NCBI GenBank assembly: GCA_964019165.1
Contig: OZ025281.1
Span: 7,014,799-7,078,798, forward strand
Direction: 5' to 3'
Source: Mastigias papua
Taxonomy: Eukaryota > Cnidaria > Scyphozoa > Rhizostomeae > Mastigiidae
Length of the DNA: 64,000 nt
Positions 31,844-42,993 of the stretch are shown one piece after another. Within the stretch, counting starts at the first letter, position 1. The number at the start of each line of letters is the position of its first letter. The translations under genes and the position numbers were made by a program. Under the pieces are notes generated by a model. The model was not told where the DNA came from, made no database searches, and saw only the letters and a list, made by a program, of their open reading frames with translations.

Positions 31844-33350
31844 ATGGGTAAATTAGACGGCTCGAATAAAATTTGTCATTCAGATGATTTTCATAAAAAA
31901 ACATGAAAATATTGATATGCAAGGTAAAAGGATCGATAATTTGAAAACTATTTGTATGACTGATTCCATTACTAATTTGAAGTACGCAATTAATATTTAT
32001 GTTAATTCAAATAACAAATTAGACCTGCGATTAGGCGGATTTTTCAGTAAAGATAGTTCCGGGCATTTCTTTGCTCATGTAATTGAAAATCATGGATTAA
32101 ATTGGAATAATTTTAAACTTAATTTAGACGTTTCAGTGCCACTAGTATTTATAAATAAAACATTAACACTAGCTTATACTCAATATATTAAATTATCATC
32201 AGATAAATTAGATTTAGATATAACAAAATTACAAAGGGATATTGTTATTCCTGGTGAAGGTATTAAATTAAATCACGATGGTACGTTATCAATTGATCGT
32301 GATGTGTTAACTAGTCTCATTAATGTTGGTAGTTTATCAGGATTGAAAATTGTAGGAAATGAATTGATAGTCGATGAATCATTGATGTCAAGTAATTTAA
32401 TTAGACTAGATTCAAATTCTAGTTTAAAGAGAAAAGCAAACAATTTCCATGAGATTGCATATGACAGAATTAGTATTGACGCTGATTTCATAACCGGGAA
32501 TTTGATGGTGAAATCGACTTATGTTCCAAGTATCGTTAATGAAACTTACATTAAAGATAAAATTATAAATGAACAATGGTATAAAAACAACTTAATATTT
32601 CAAAGTCCGTGTGTTTTGACAAAATGCGCTTTCTGTTTTTGGAATTTAGATTATGAATCATGAGTTGATAAAACATATCAATAAATTTCAAAATCATAAA
32701 TATAGATTTAATGATTTTTATTATTTTAGCTGTGAAATTAATGTAAGCTATCGTTATAAACATTACAGCTTCGCAATATTTAGTGATGTAATAACTGATA
32801 AGTATATCCATTTTAATAATACCAATCAAAAAATCAAATATACTGATATTTTTAACAAAAAAACAGAATTAAAATCTTTCATGTTCAATTTTGTAATAGA
32901 ACCCGAAAAGAAGTCTATCGATATCAATTCAACATTATTTCAAAGTGGTCAAGATACTTATATAAAAATATTATACAATAACCAAGGTATTATTTTTAAA
33001 TTTGGTGATATGTATAAAATTAGACCAATATATATTAATGAAATTATAACACCAACACCGGAAACATTATTAAACAAAAATATGTAATATCAATTTATTG
33101 TCATGATATAAATAGTACAAATTTGGAAAAAATAATTATTTTTGTAAGCAGTAGTAAAATTTATGAGGATACTATGGAGATAAACACATCATTATTCACA
33201 CATCAGTACCATGATTTTTATTTAGGTAAAAACAGTGACAATTCACAGTCGTTCTATGGTAAATATTATAATTATAGTATGTTTCAAAATATTTCACAAA
33301 TCGAAGCATTTAATCTACATGAATATTACAAATATATCCATGAATTATAA
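31844..33350 (+). pseudogene. Fibre-like / host-attachment region, broken into three frames
   Basis: A start at 31844 follows an AT-rich box and reads GKLDGSNK before a frameshift near 31895. The next frame (31884-32663, 259 aa) begins IDMQGKRIDNLK, a pattern of trimeric fibre or tail-spike N-terminal regions, then beta-strand-rich sequence. A further frame (32653-33087, 144 aa) and a last one (33123-33350, 75 aa) read as a jelly-roll or LamG-like domain, ending with SFYGKYYNYSMFQNISQIEAF, typical of such lectin-like C-termini. I read these as one gene of about 500 codons that encodes the receptor-binding fibre; two separate genes are also possible. The fold and role are inferred. Confidence 0.5.
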
Positions 33351-33351
33351 T

Positions 33352-33371
33352 AAATTATAATATATATTATA
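33352..33371 (+). promoter_or_regulatory. TATA-like box abutting the unknown gene
   Basis: TTATAATATATATTATA lies directly before the ATG at 33372. Confidence 0.4.
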
Positions 33372-33812
33372 ATGGATACTCCAGGAAAAGTAATTAAATT
33401 TACGAATGACAATTTATATTTATTTGAAGATAAATATAAAGACATTGATCGAACTGTATTAAAAGCTGCCATAGCTTATAAATATTTATTAGCTGTTTAT
33501 TTAAATATTAAAAATATAACATTAGATCAAATCATGATTGAAAATGAATACTACATAGGATTGACAGGCCCTGGCCATAGCTGTGTCACGAGTATATGTG
33601 AAAAAATATGTCCAAATCGTGTCTGTCATTTGCACAGTATTTTACACGATGTTTATGGTCGCTTGTATTTATCACATAATGTAGGCCGTGGATATGTTTA
33701 TATGTTTAACGCGCCAAATTGGATGAAAAAATCACCGTTTTTCGGGCATATTACCGGATTATTATACTCGATATATTATAATATCAGATATTACTGTGAA
33801 TATCAAAAATGA
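33372..33812 (+). CDS. Unknown Polinton protein, Cys/His-containing
   Basis: 146 residues, intact, with a TATA-like box against its start. I do not recognise the family. The middle carries GLTGPGHSCVTSICEKICPNR followed by CHLHSILHDVYG, so four cysteines and three histidines in about 40 residues: a possible metal site. The GPG and LHD elements faintly recall PLA2 but the spacing is wrong. The C-terminus (FFGHITGLLYSIYYNIRYY) is hydrophobic and may attach to membranes. It is the last forward gene, facing the reverse-strand genes. Confidence 0.5.
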   Translation: MDTPGKVIKFTNDNLYLFEDKYKDIDRTVLKAAIAYKYLLAVYLNIKNITLDQIMIENEYYIGLTGPGHSCVTSICEKICPNRVCHLHSILHDVYGRLYLSHNVGRGYVYMFNAPNWMKKSPFFGHITGLLYSIYYNIRYYCEYQK

Positions 33813-34345
33813 ATATTTTCTTTTATACGAGTCCACATTATTAAAAATTTGTTTAATTTCCTAATATTGTTATTAATCTTAATACCATGGCATTTATTAT
33901 GATGTAAAATTTCAATATATATCTGTTTGATAATATATTTAATTTTCAAATTTTTAAGATTAGTATCTTTTTCCCATTCGTTGATTTTATTACAATAACC
34001 TAAACTGATGTATTTTTGATAATCCTTCATAAATATATCATATTTTTTATTAATTTCGTTTATCGTATTAAGTATATAATATTTTCTGTGATAAACACTT
34101 CGTTTTTTTTATTATAATTTTCATATGGTTGTAAATCAGCGTAAAAATATTTTATCAAACTTCCGCATTTACAACAGTATTTAGCATTATCATGTACGAT
34201 ATAATTGTAATTGTAATTATCGCTAAAATCACATATATCATGACATTTTATAATTATGTACTGCGGAACTTTTAAATATTTGTCATAATAAAGACAATAT
34301 GATTGATCCATTTTAAGAAATTGTATATGAATGTCACGATTACAC

Positions 34346-34347
<2 letters not shown>
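33803..34347 (-). pseudogene. Unknown small Polinton gene with Cys pairs, one frameshift
   Basis: Reverse-strand gene of about 180 codons in two frames: 34347-34060 (95 aa) and 34030-33803 (75 aa). The text between them reads on (NTINEINKKYDIF) if a frameshift near 34070 is assumed. The first part has CHDIC and CCKCG pairs that could bind zinc; the second is Lys/Ile-rich. Function unknown. It overlaps the end of the convergent gene at 33372-33812 by 10 bp. A (TA)n tract lies immediately upstream. Confidence 0.45.
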
Positions 34348-34515
<168 letters not shown>

Positions 34516-34620
34516 TATTTTATTTTTAAACAAAAGTTGTCTTAAATATTTACGACAATTCCGTCGTGCTATGGCATAGATGTTATTATTACAAAAACAG
34601 CGAATAAATTTCTGTTATTT

Positions 34621-35732
34621 TTATATACATATTTTAAACATTTCGCTATCATTTTTAATAATGTTTTTGAAGTCATCTTTATCAATTGTAACATTATATT
34701 TATCTTTAAAATATTTAAAAAAATTTAATTTATCATATTTTATTATTGTGTTCATTATATCACATGTAGTAAATGGACAACCCTTTTCTATAATAAGATA
34801 TTTTATCAGACTAATTTTTTTATTAACAATTGCGTGTCTTGATGTGTCGTCATTTAATTCTATAATATCTTTTTCAAGTAAATATTTAATCGTTGGTAAA
34901 TCACAATATTTTACAGCCATAATTGAGACATATTGATCGCGTACGCAATCATTTTCAACTAAAAATTTTATACATTCTTGAAGATTATTTTCAATTGCTA
35001 TTTGGAATGTATGGTAGTTAATTTACCGCCACCGTTTTTATGAGCATATTTTAAACATTCTAAAATACCGTTTTTTAATACACATAATGTGCAACTTAAA
35101 TCATTAAATGGTAATTTCATTATTTTGTGAACATATTTTAAGATCTCTATATTATTACATTTACATGCTTCGTCTATCATTTCAATTTCATTTGGACAAC
35201 CATTTTCATAAGCATATGTTAAACATTTGAAATTTTTATTTTGTATTGCCTTGTGCATTGTTTGTTCATCCCATGGACATTTGTTTTCGTGAGCATAAAT
35301 TAAACAATTTAGACGATTATTTTCAGAGGGATATTCACAAACTCTTGTATCCCATGCACATCCATTTTCATGTAAATATATTAAAACATCTACATGACCA
35401 TTGTTAGCTGCATTAGCACATGTTTTTGCATCCCATTTATCGCCATTTTCATGAGCATATTCTAAACATTCTATATTGCCATACTCAGCTGCTATATTAC
35501 AAATGTCATTGCCATTCATAGTAAAACCATTTTTATGAGCAATTTTTAAGCATTCTATATGACCATGCTCAGCGGTACTTCTTACTGGATCATTTTCCAA
35601 ATCTTCTTCAATTATTTTTTCCACACAATTACCTAAACCATATCTCTGAATTGAAATTTCACAAACACTACAATTCAATATCATCTTATATAATTTATCA
35701 TAGTGATATTTCTTTAAGCCATTTAAACACAT
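34621..35732 (-). pseudogene. Giant-virus-type ankyrin-repeat protein 1, frameshifted
   Basis: Starts at 35732 and is open to 34998 (244 aa); after a frameshift near there it continues to 34621 (NNLQECIKFLVEND, then the frame open from 34920). The N-terminal region, residues 1-50, has CSVCE. Then come repeats of about 27 residues of the type GHIECLKIAHKNGF, GNIECLEYAHENG and GHVDVLIYLHENGCAWD. This (L/I)xCLKYAHENGCPWD flavour of ankyrin repeat is typical of mimivirus-like giant viruses and of some protists. Such proteins often act as host-interaction adaptors; here the role is unknown. Confidence 0.75.
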
Positions 35733-35744
35733 AATAAAATTAAG

Positions 35745-37066
35745 ATAAATACCTTATATATTGAATACAATCTTTGATATCAATATCATCCGGTTTTATT
35801 GTCCTTAATATTGTACGTTTATCATATTCACAGCCATTATTAATGGCATAAATCATCATATCATAATCCCCATTTTTAACAGCATTATAAACTGTATTTT
35901 AATGCCATGGACAACCGTTTTCATGCGCATATTTTCAACATTCTAAATGACCCCCATGTGCCGCACTTGCGCATGTTTCTTTATTCCATGGACAAATATT
36001 TTCATGAGCCTATTTTTAACATTCTAAATGCCCATGAAAAGCTGCTATTTCACAAGTGTATTCATCCCACGGACAACCGATTTCATGAAGATATTTTAAA
36101 CATTCTAAATGGTTATTCATAATCGTTCTATAAATTATGCGTTTGCTTGTTTTAAGCATTTTACAACCTTTTTTGTGAATATATTTTAAACACTCTAAAT
36201 GACCATTTTCAGCAGCTTCTATACACATTGATACATTCCATCGACATTTGTTTTCACGAGCATATTTTAAATATTCTAAATGACCATTCTTTGTAGCATT
36301 TACACAAACATTAGCATTCCAAAAACATTTATTTTCATGAAGATATTTTAAACATTCTAAATCCCCATTTTCAGCTGCGATTGAAGTTAAAGATATGCTT
36401 CCATTCCAAGGACAGCCATTTTCATGAGCATATTTTAAACATTCTAAATTTCCATTTTTAACAGCGATTGCACACGTTCTTTCATCCCACGGACAACCAT
36501 TTTCATGAGCATATTTTAAGCATTCTAAATTTCCATTCTCAGCTGCGATAATACAAGTATTATCATCCCATAGACATCCATTTTCATAAGCATATTTTAA
36601 ACATTCTAAATGACCATTCACAGCTGCTATTGCGCATGTTAATTCATCCCATGGACAACCGTTTTCATGAGCATATTTTAAACATTCTAATTTACCAGTG
36701 CATACAGCATTTGCTATTGTTTCCTTATTCTATGGACAACCATTTTCATGAGCATATTTTAAACATTCTAAATGACCATATTGAACTGTTATATGACATG
36801 TTTCCTCATCCCATTGATAATTATTTTCATGTAAAAAATTTTAAACATTCTAATTGACCATATTTAGATGCCATCATACAATATTCTGATTTAAAAATCT
36901 CAATATTTTCATCTTGAATATGAATATATTTTAAACATTCTAATTGCCCATTACGAATAGCTTCTTCGTGATGTATTATTTTACAACATCTGTGATAATC
37001 ACATTTTTTAGGTATCATCTCAGGATCATAAACATTTCTCATTGATAAAAACTGTAAAGAAAACAT
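35745..37066 (-). pseudogene. Giant-virus-type ankyrin-repeat protein 2, several breaks
   Basis: Starts at 37066, 33 bp inside the right ITR, behind a TATAAG-type box. The first frame (37066-36827) has a CDYHRCCK segment and GQLECLKYIH. A frameshift near 36835 leads into a long repeat stretch with one stop near 36733; the frame 36621-36016 (201 aa) is clean. Repeats are highly regular: GHLECLKYAHENGCPWDE plus about nine variable residues, about 27 per unit, at least ten units. Stops near 36014 and 35960 break the end, and traces continue to about 35745. It is a neighbour and probable duplicate of ankyrin gene 1, on the same strand. Confidence 0.75.
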
Positions 37067-37090
37067 CTCTTATAATTTAAATATATATAA
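37067..37090 (-). promoter_or_regulatory. TATA-like box abutting ankyrin gene 2
   Basis: On the reverse strand TATATATTTAAATTATAAGAG runs into the ATG, the same ...TATAAGAG ending as before the major capsid and core-like genes. Confidence 0.45.
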
Positions 37091-37098
37091 TATTTATT

Positions 37099-37665
37099 TA
37101 ACCCATTTTAAATAAACCAAAGAATGGTACCATTCACTAGAATGGATGAATAGATGAATTAATGAATACACACAAGGAAAACAAAAACACACGAAAGTGT
37201 TGTGAAATGGTATAACCAGCCCTTGTAAAAAAGGCATGAGACCATAAATAATGATTATTCGAACGCCAATCTAATTCGGCTGGAAAATTATGAACCATTT
37301 ATTTAAGGGTAAAATGAAATAACCAACCCTTGTAAAACAAGCAAAGAGACCCTAATTAAATGGTTATTTAATCGCGATAAAATTGCGGCCATTTAGTAAG
37401 GCTACTTAGTAGGCCATTAAGTAAGACTAATTAGAAATGGCATTAAAAAATGGCCATAAATTATCGCCCGAATTATGGTGTAATTCCTTGTTTACAAGGG
37501 TTGGTTATATCATATTACCCCGTTATCGTTGTTTTTTCCGCTGCTGTGTTTGTTGCTAATAATAAATGGTTTGGTATCATTCTATGGGTCTCGCATTGTT
37601 TATGCTGTAAAAGGAATCCCCATAATGCCAATAAATTATACAGTGAAAAAATAACCAAAAAATAA
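37099..37665 (-). repeat. Right inverted terminal repeat of the Polinton
   Basis: Reverse complement of 11369-11935 with a few mismatches. Homology fades at the AATAACCAAAAAATAAG outer border. It contains the same ACAAGGG-type modules. Confidence 0.95.
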
Positions 37666-37731
37666 GAAACAATTGCTTGTTATACAAGGGTTGCTTATGT
37701 CATTTTTTACACCATTTTTTGTCAGGATTTT

Positions 37732-37919
37732 ATGGGGATTCCTTTTACAGCATAAAAAGTGTGAGACCCATAGAATGATACCAAACCATTTATTATTAGC
37801 AAAAAACACAGTAGCGGAAAAAAACGACGATAGCGGGGTAATATGATATAACCAACCCTTGTAAACAAGGAATTACACCATAATTCGGGCGATAATTTAT
37901 GGCCATTTTTTAATGCCAT
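37732..37919 (+). repeat. Extra, diverged copy of the ITR outer part, inverted against the right ITR
   Basis: Matches 11411-11597 in the same orientation and therefore forms a palindrome with 37437-37623 of the right ITR, with 108 bp between the arms. It is visibly more diverged (for example AAAAAGTGTGAG against AACAATGCGAG). Another ACAAGGGTTG module lies in the spacer (about 37680). It may be a fold-back duplication of the terminus or the remnant of a second Polinton. Confidence 0.85.
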
Positions 37920-38084
37920 GTTTTAAGAACGCCATTTAATGTCCTATTAATAACGGAGTGGTTGATTATACCCAAGGAGAATTGTTTAAAAATTATACCA
38001 ACTTTAGTTTCCATTATAAATCATCATTTTTCAAAATCTATAACATTACATGTTTCCAACATCTCATCTTATTTTTTCTATACC

Positions 38085-38660
38085 ACTCCTTTTGTAATCC
38101 ATTTTAAAATCAATTTCTTGTAATCATTTTATAAATTCAATTTATAAATTCATTTCTTGTAATCATTTTATAAATTCATATTATAAATCCATTTTAAAAT
38201 CCATTTCTTGTAATCATTTTATAAATTCAATTTATAAATTCATTTCTTGTAATCATTTTTATAAATTCATTGTTATAAATTCATTTTATAAATTCATTTT
38301 ATAAATTCATTTCTTCTAATCATTTTATAAATTCATTTTATAAATTCATTTCTTGTATTCATTTTTATAAATTCATTTTTATAAATTCATTTTATAAATT
38401 CATTTCTTCTAACCATTTTATAAATTCATTTTATAAATTCATTTCTTGTATTCATTTTTATTAATTCATTTCTTGTAATCATTTTATAAATTCATTTCTT
38501 GTAATCATAGTTTAAATTCATTTCTTGTAATCCTTTTATAAATTCAGTTCTTGTAATCATATTATAAAGTCATTTCTTGTAATCATTTTATAAATTCATT
38601 TTTATAACTCCATTTCTTGTACTTATTTTATAACTCCATTGCTTGTACTCATTCAATTCA
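38085..38660. repeat. AT-rich minisatellite
   Basis: Irregular tandem copies of an ATTCATTTCTTGTAATCATTTTATAA-type unit, often alternating with shortened CATTTTATAAATT units. It lies directly beyond the Polinton's right end. Non-coding. Confidence 0.85.
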
Positions 38661-38810
38661 CACCTATTATCCAATAACCACATTCACTTAAACCACTCTA
38701 TATAATCATCCTTAAACTCCATTTTTAATTTACAACCCTATATCCCCCATGTTTTACCATTTTTGTCCCAGTACTCTGTTATTATATTATATATAACACA
38801 AAGCTGATAA

Positions 38811-39348
38811 TGGTCCCCCTTTCAACAGCCAAGAGTTTAAAGATTTCTCTGCTGCTAGAGGCATAATTGTCAAACATTCATATCCTTACCATGAACCAAT
38901 CCCTTACACTGTAATAGGCGTAAAAGGTGTCCGATATAAACTCCTTTCCTGTGACACGCGACACTCAAGACAACCTATATTCCGACATGCTTCACAAATC
39001 AAGCTGTATCACGAGCCAGCCCCAATCAATTTGCAGCAGACCAAGCCACCCAGCGTACAACCACCTCACCATGACGCAACAATTGAAATCCCATGCACTA
39101 GGAGAAAGTTCCAAGATCAACCAATTCAGCCCAGCTGTGATTCACTATCACACCAAGCTAAAGACTGCCCAGGAAATGTAGGTGACCAACCACCACAAGA
39201 GGAAAACACCCGAGATAGTGAGATCTCACTTTCACATAGTCCAGATGCAATTGAGCCACAAATCACACTCTGTCAACCAGAACAAGGAAATGTAGACAAA
39301 TGGAGAAGAAGGACTGTGAAACAAAAAAAGTTAAATAAAAAGACCTGA
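38811..39348 (+). pseudogene. Gypsy integrase remnant with internal deletion
   Basis: Reads KADNGPPFNSQEFKDFSAA, the second catalytic Asp region of a Ty3/Gypsy integrase core. It then jumps to a C-terminal region with VIGVKGVRYKLL and an Asp/Gln/Pro-rich tail ending KKLNKKT at 39346. The segment with the catalytic Glu is missing, consistent with an internal deletion. The frame itself is mostly open. It may or may not belong to the same family as the relic at 6.7-8.5 kb. Confidence 0.7.
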
Positions 39349-40287
39349 TCAATGAACTTCTCAATTTTTTTTATATACACCTGTATTATTAAAAAATACA
39401 ATACAATATGCAATACCAAACTGTTACAAACAAAAAAACGATGCCATTGGGAGTATGGTAGGCATAACTACCCAGTGACCATTGAACAAAAAGTAATACA
39501 GATAAACAGATAATACAAATGCCAAGGACTACACCAAATTCCTAGTAGCCCCTCATTAGAGAAGATTAGCTTAAAACGTATGTTCAGAAATCTTAGAAGA
39601 TAGAAAATCTAGGATGAATCAAAAGTAATAGCAGATTGTGGTATAATCCTTGGTAAAATAGATGCATGAACAATACATAGAGGAATAACAACATGTGTAA
39701 CTAATAGAGTGATAGAGTGGAAGATGAGATAGGTAATTTGATATTTGTGGTACTGTACTTCTCAATTGATCAGTACAGTACCATTAGATAGAAGAAGAGA
39801 GTGATATTGCATAGAAACTATGGACCTTATTGCCCGCAAGGAGCGCGCTCCTGCAGGGCTTATAGTCTGCCGCGCGAGTGCATAGGATTCTTCTGATAAC
39901 CAGAACAAATCTCACTTGGACCAAATATGTCAGCAATTTTATCAGCAATTTTAGACACAATGAGAACGAGGGTGCGCAATACGAGGCTTGGAATTCAGGT
40001 TGCAGCAGAGAATGGTAAACATCTCAGCAGAGCAGTCCAGAAATGTGGGCGGTGTCCTTGTGTGTACTTTCTCTGCATCGTATAAAGCACCTAGAGCTTA
40101 AGTATTATTAACTCAGAGGTTTGTTAGGTGACGACTGAGGCTGGATTCTCGCCAGCTAACTGAATGGCTTCCCAACAAAGACTAAAACAAAAGCGTTCTT
40201 CAGCGTTCGAAAAACATATTCGGCGTTTCACGAGGGCGGATTTGCTATCAGTGACAATTGCCACAGCTAAAGACTAGCTGATTGGTA
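39349..40287. other. No recognisable gene
   Basis: Mixed-composition sequence with no family motif. A locally GC-richer patch near 39835-39885 (GGAGCGCGCTCC palindrome) has no clear meaning. Confidence 0.5.
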
Positions 40288-40682
40288 GAACATTTGCCGG
40301 ATGTTAACAATCCGTAACATGGAATTTTGGCATATACCATGTATCATTTGGAAGTGCTCACTGCGTACGTCAAGAATATGCAATAGAATTTGCGGGATTG
40401 CGTATGCGAGAGAAATTATAAAGGAACACATTGAACGCTTTGAGAACAAACCCCTTAAGACCTGACAGTGCCTAGAACCGGAAGTGTGATCACGTATGGA
40501 GTAGAAATTACGATTCTTTCATATATTTCGTCGGTAGAGACACCATAGTATGTGAAACATACACAATCTACGACTGACCCTAACTCCGCGCTCCGCGACC
40601 CTGTCCCACGAGAAAATAAACAGCTTCGAGTTGGTTACAAGCAACTTCCATGTTACGGATTGTTAACATCCGCCGAACATTT
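40288..40682. mobile_element. MITE with about 36-bp terminal inverted repeats
   Basis: The left end (40289-40325), containing GGATGTTAACAATCCGTAAC, and the right end (40646-40681), containing its complement, match over about 36 bp with a few differences. The element is about 395 bp and non-coding. The target duplication is not clear. Confidence 0.65.
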
Positions 40683-41839
40683 TGAGCTGAAGACCTGCTT
40701 GTCAGTTAGGCAACTGTGGTAGTTCCTGGACAGTAAGCAAGGAATTAATTATAGAGACTGTTAGAAGTAAATTTAGTTACAAAGGTATTTCTCATCAGAG
40801 CAGTAATTATATATCATTCTGATTCTGTGAAAGTAAAACTAATACAATTTAAAATTCCATCTGCTATGTCCTCATTATTATCAACAGTAAACCATATACA
40901 CTTTCTGAATTCAGCAAGAAGGAATCCAGGTATTTTGTCTTGTGCTGTGGATTGCTTTTTAGAAATTTTGAGTGCTGTATTATTGCCATATTTAACAAGT
41001 GATTTAGAGGTAGGATAGTTTCATGAACAAGTAAGGCACACCTTAGGAGAGTATGATAGATTGAAAAATAATCATATCCTGTTAACGCAGGAAGTAGTTT
41101 TGACAATGCCTTGAAAAAATAATTTTAGTCAATATTCCACATGTTATGTTATTGTTTTGTTAATGTTGAGCTACTTTTACAACAAATTGCTAATTCACTC
41201 TTTCCATCAAGGAGGCAAACTCTTTCAAAGTACCATTTCCAACAAATATACCAGTCTTAAGTGATTTTTCCACTTGTTCAATTCAATAATTATTCAATGG
41301 TATATATTCAGTAGTCATGGGATAATCAAACTATTATACTGTTCTTACCAATCACATTTCTTTGTTTTTCTTCTACCTTCACTGAAGCAGTCCCATAATT
41401 CAAGAAATATATAATTATCTATCATAATATTCAGCAAACCCAACAATGGCCATTACACTGTTGAGGTCTGACCACTAAAGTTGCAAACAAGTTTGAAGAA
41501 ACTGAAATAGAAAGTGAAAACAGCTTCTAAAGGACTGGCTATTTGACTGACTTACATATGCTGTTTGTGGGTTGAGTGATCAGTCCCTATGCAACTAAAC
41601 ATTGACATTAAATAATAATAACAATAGATTAAAGAAGTAACTTTTCCATACAAGTAACAACATGCCACAAGAAACATTTATAACAAGTACAAAAGGAAAT
41701 AATAGTAATTTTATTTAATGTTAAGTCTATGTAATCTAATTTCATCCCATCTTAGTACTATCAGCCACACTTGTACTTCCCTCTTACGGGCAGACCTAGC
41801 AATAGCTACTTCTAGAAATAATCCCTGTTTTGTTTACTA
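40683..41839. other. No recognisable gene
   Basis: AT-rich, short frames only; nothing supported. Confidence 0.5.
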
Positions 41840-42193
41840 TACACGTACTTTTTTATAAGAAAAAACTTTATAAGAAAATGAGGCTCAAATGGCCGAAATC
41901 GTAAGATTATCCTAAGAAAATCACAAGGCTCAAGTTCAAGAAAATACTAAGAAAATTACAGTTCATCTTCTTTACATGCCAGTAATTGATATTGGCTTAT
42001 TTTTGCAAACTCTCGTACAAAGATTGAGACTTATGGTGGCCCAACAAATACAGAGTAGCCTGTTTCAGCCAGTTTATTCCTGCAAAAGTTAAGAAAATCT
42101 TAAGAAAATCTCAGCTTCAAATTCGTGAAAAGCTAAGAAAATTGAGCCTCAGGAAAAAAATTGGTTGTCTTATATAAAAAAACGTGTATTCAC
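41840..42193. mobile_element. MITE-like element with imperfect inverted ends
   Basis: ATACACGTACTTTTTTATAAGA plus a GAGGCTCAA block at the left is mirrored by GAGCCTCAGG plus TCTTATATAAAAAAACGTGTAT at the right. AAGAAAAT-type motifs recur inside. About 354 bp, non-coding. Confidence 0.5.
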
Positions 42194-42673
42194 TGCGTGT
42201 ATTTGATTAACCTCGTTTTGCTATGTTTGATTTACCTCATTGCGAGGGATCATGAATCAATTGGACTAATGGCTGAACTTGAATGAGTTGCTGTTTTGTA
42301 CACTGTTCCACTACTTTGTAGAAGTTATATGGTGAAGATGAAATGAAATAAGCTGTCGAACTTTTATAATTCAACATATTTTTTTAGAACAAGGTGCCAC
42401 AAAAGACCACATCCTACGTGTTCATATTTCAAAAACTTTATAATGTGATGCTCTAGCCAACACAAAACAGCACAATCCCGAGGTTATCCGCAACCCTGGT
42501 GAATACGATTAATTAGGCCTCCCCTTACTTTCAAAATCATTTCGACATCCCTGGAGTGTCCATTACACATTGCCTATTTCAGGAATATAGTCTTTACGAG
42601 AATTAATGCTCAAAGCTACTAAACTGTAGGAATAATTTAAGAATATTCTTATGCTAGAAATAAAAAATTTAAG
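42194..42673. other. No recognisable gene
   Basis: AT-rich sequence between two MITE-like elements; nothing recognised. Confidence 0.5.
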
Positions 42674-42993
42674 AATACCGTAAATCCTCGAATTAGCCCC
42701 CTAGGGGCTTATCTATTTTTGACGCTTTTTAGGTGGGGGCTTATTCGAGGAGGGGCTTATAAAATTATTTGACAAATGTCGTATAAAAAGCTTATTGTCA
42801 AAGCTCTTTTTCTCCATACTATTAAAACAGAACAGTCTAAATTTAAGCATTAATCTTTATCAAAGTCTTCATCATCATTTGGGTGGGGCTTATTCGAAGG
42901 GGGGCTTATCAACAATTTGAAGTTCTAGCATGGGGGCTTATTCGAGGGGAGCTTATTCGAGAGGGAGGGGGCAATTCGAGGATTTACGGTATT
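42674..42993. mobile_element. MITE with perfect 21-bp terminal inverted repeats
   Basis: Both ends read AATACCGTAAATCCTCGAATT in opposite orientation, without mismatch. The TA in the ends fits a TA target duplication, as in mariner-type MITEs. Inside, GGGGCTTATTCGAGG-type motifs repeat several times. 320 bp, non-coding. Perfect ends suggest a fairly young copy. Confidence 0.8.

Noticed and set aside
33540..33700. Second phospholipase A2 domain in the unknown gene at 33372
   Set aside because: It has GPG and LHD elements, but in a spacing and Cys context that does not fit PLA2.
37450..37665. 71-aa frame found identically in both ITRs
   Set aside because: Its conservation is explained by the near identity of the ITRs themselves. 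The diverged outer copy (37722-37919) does not keep the protein.
38085..38660. Possible CRISPR-like array
   Set aside because: Repeats are AT-rich, irregular and without unique spacers, and the window is eukaryotic.
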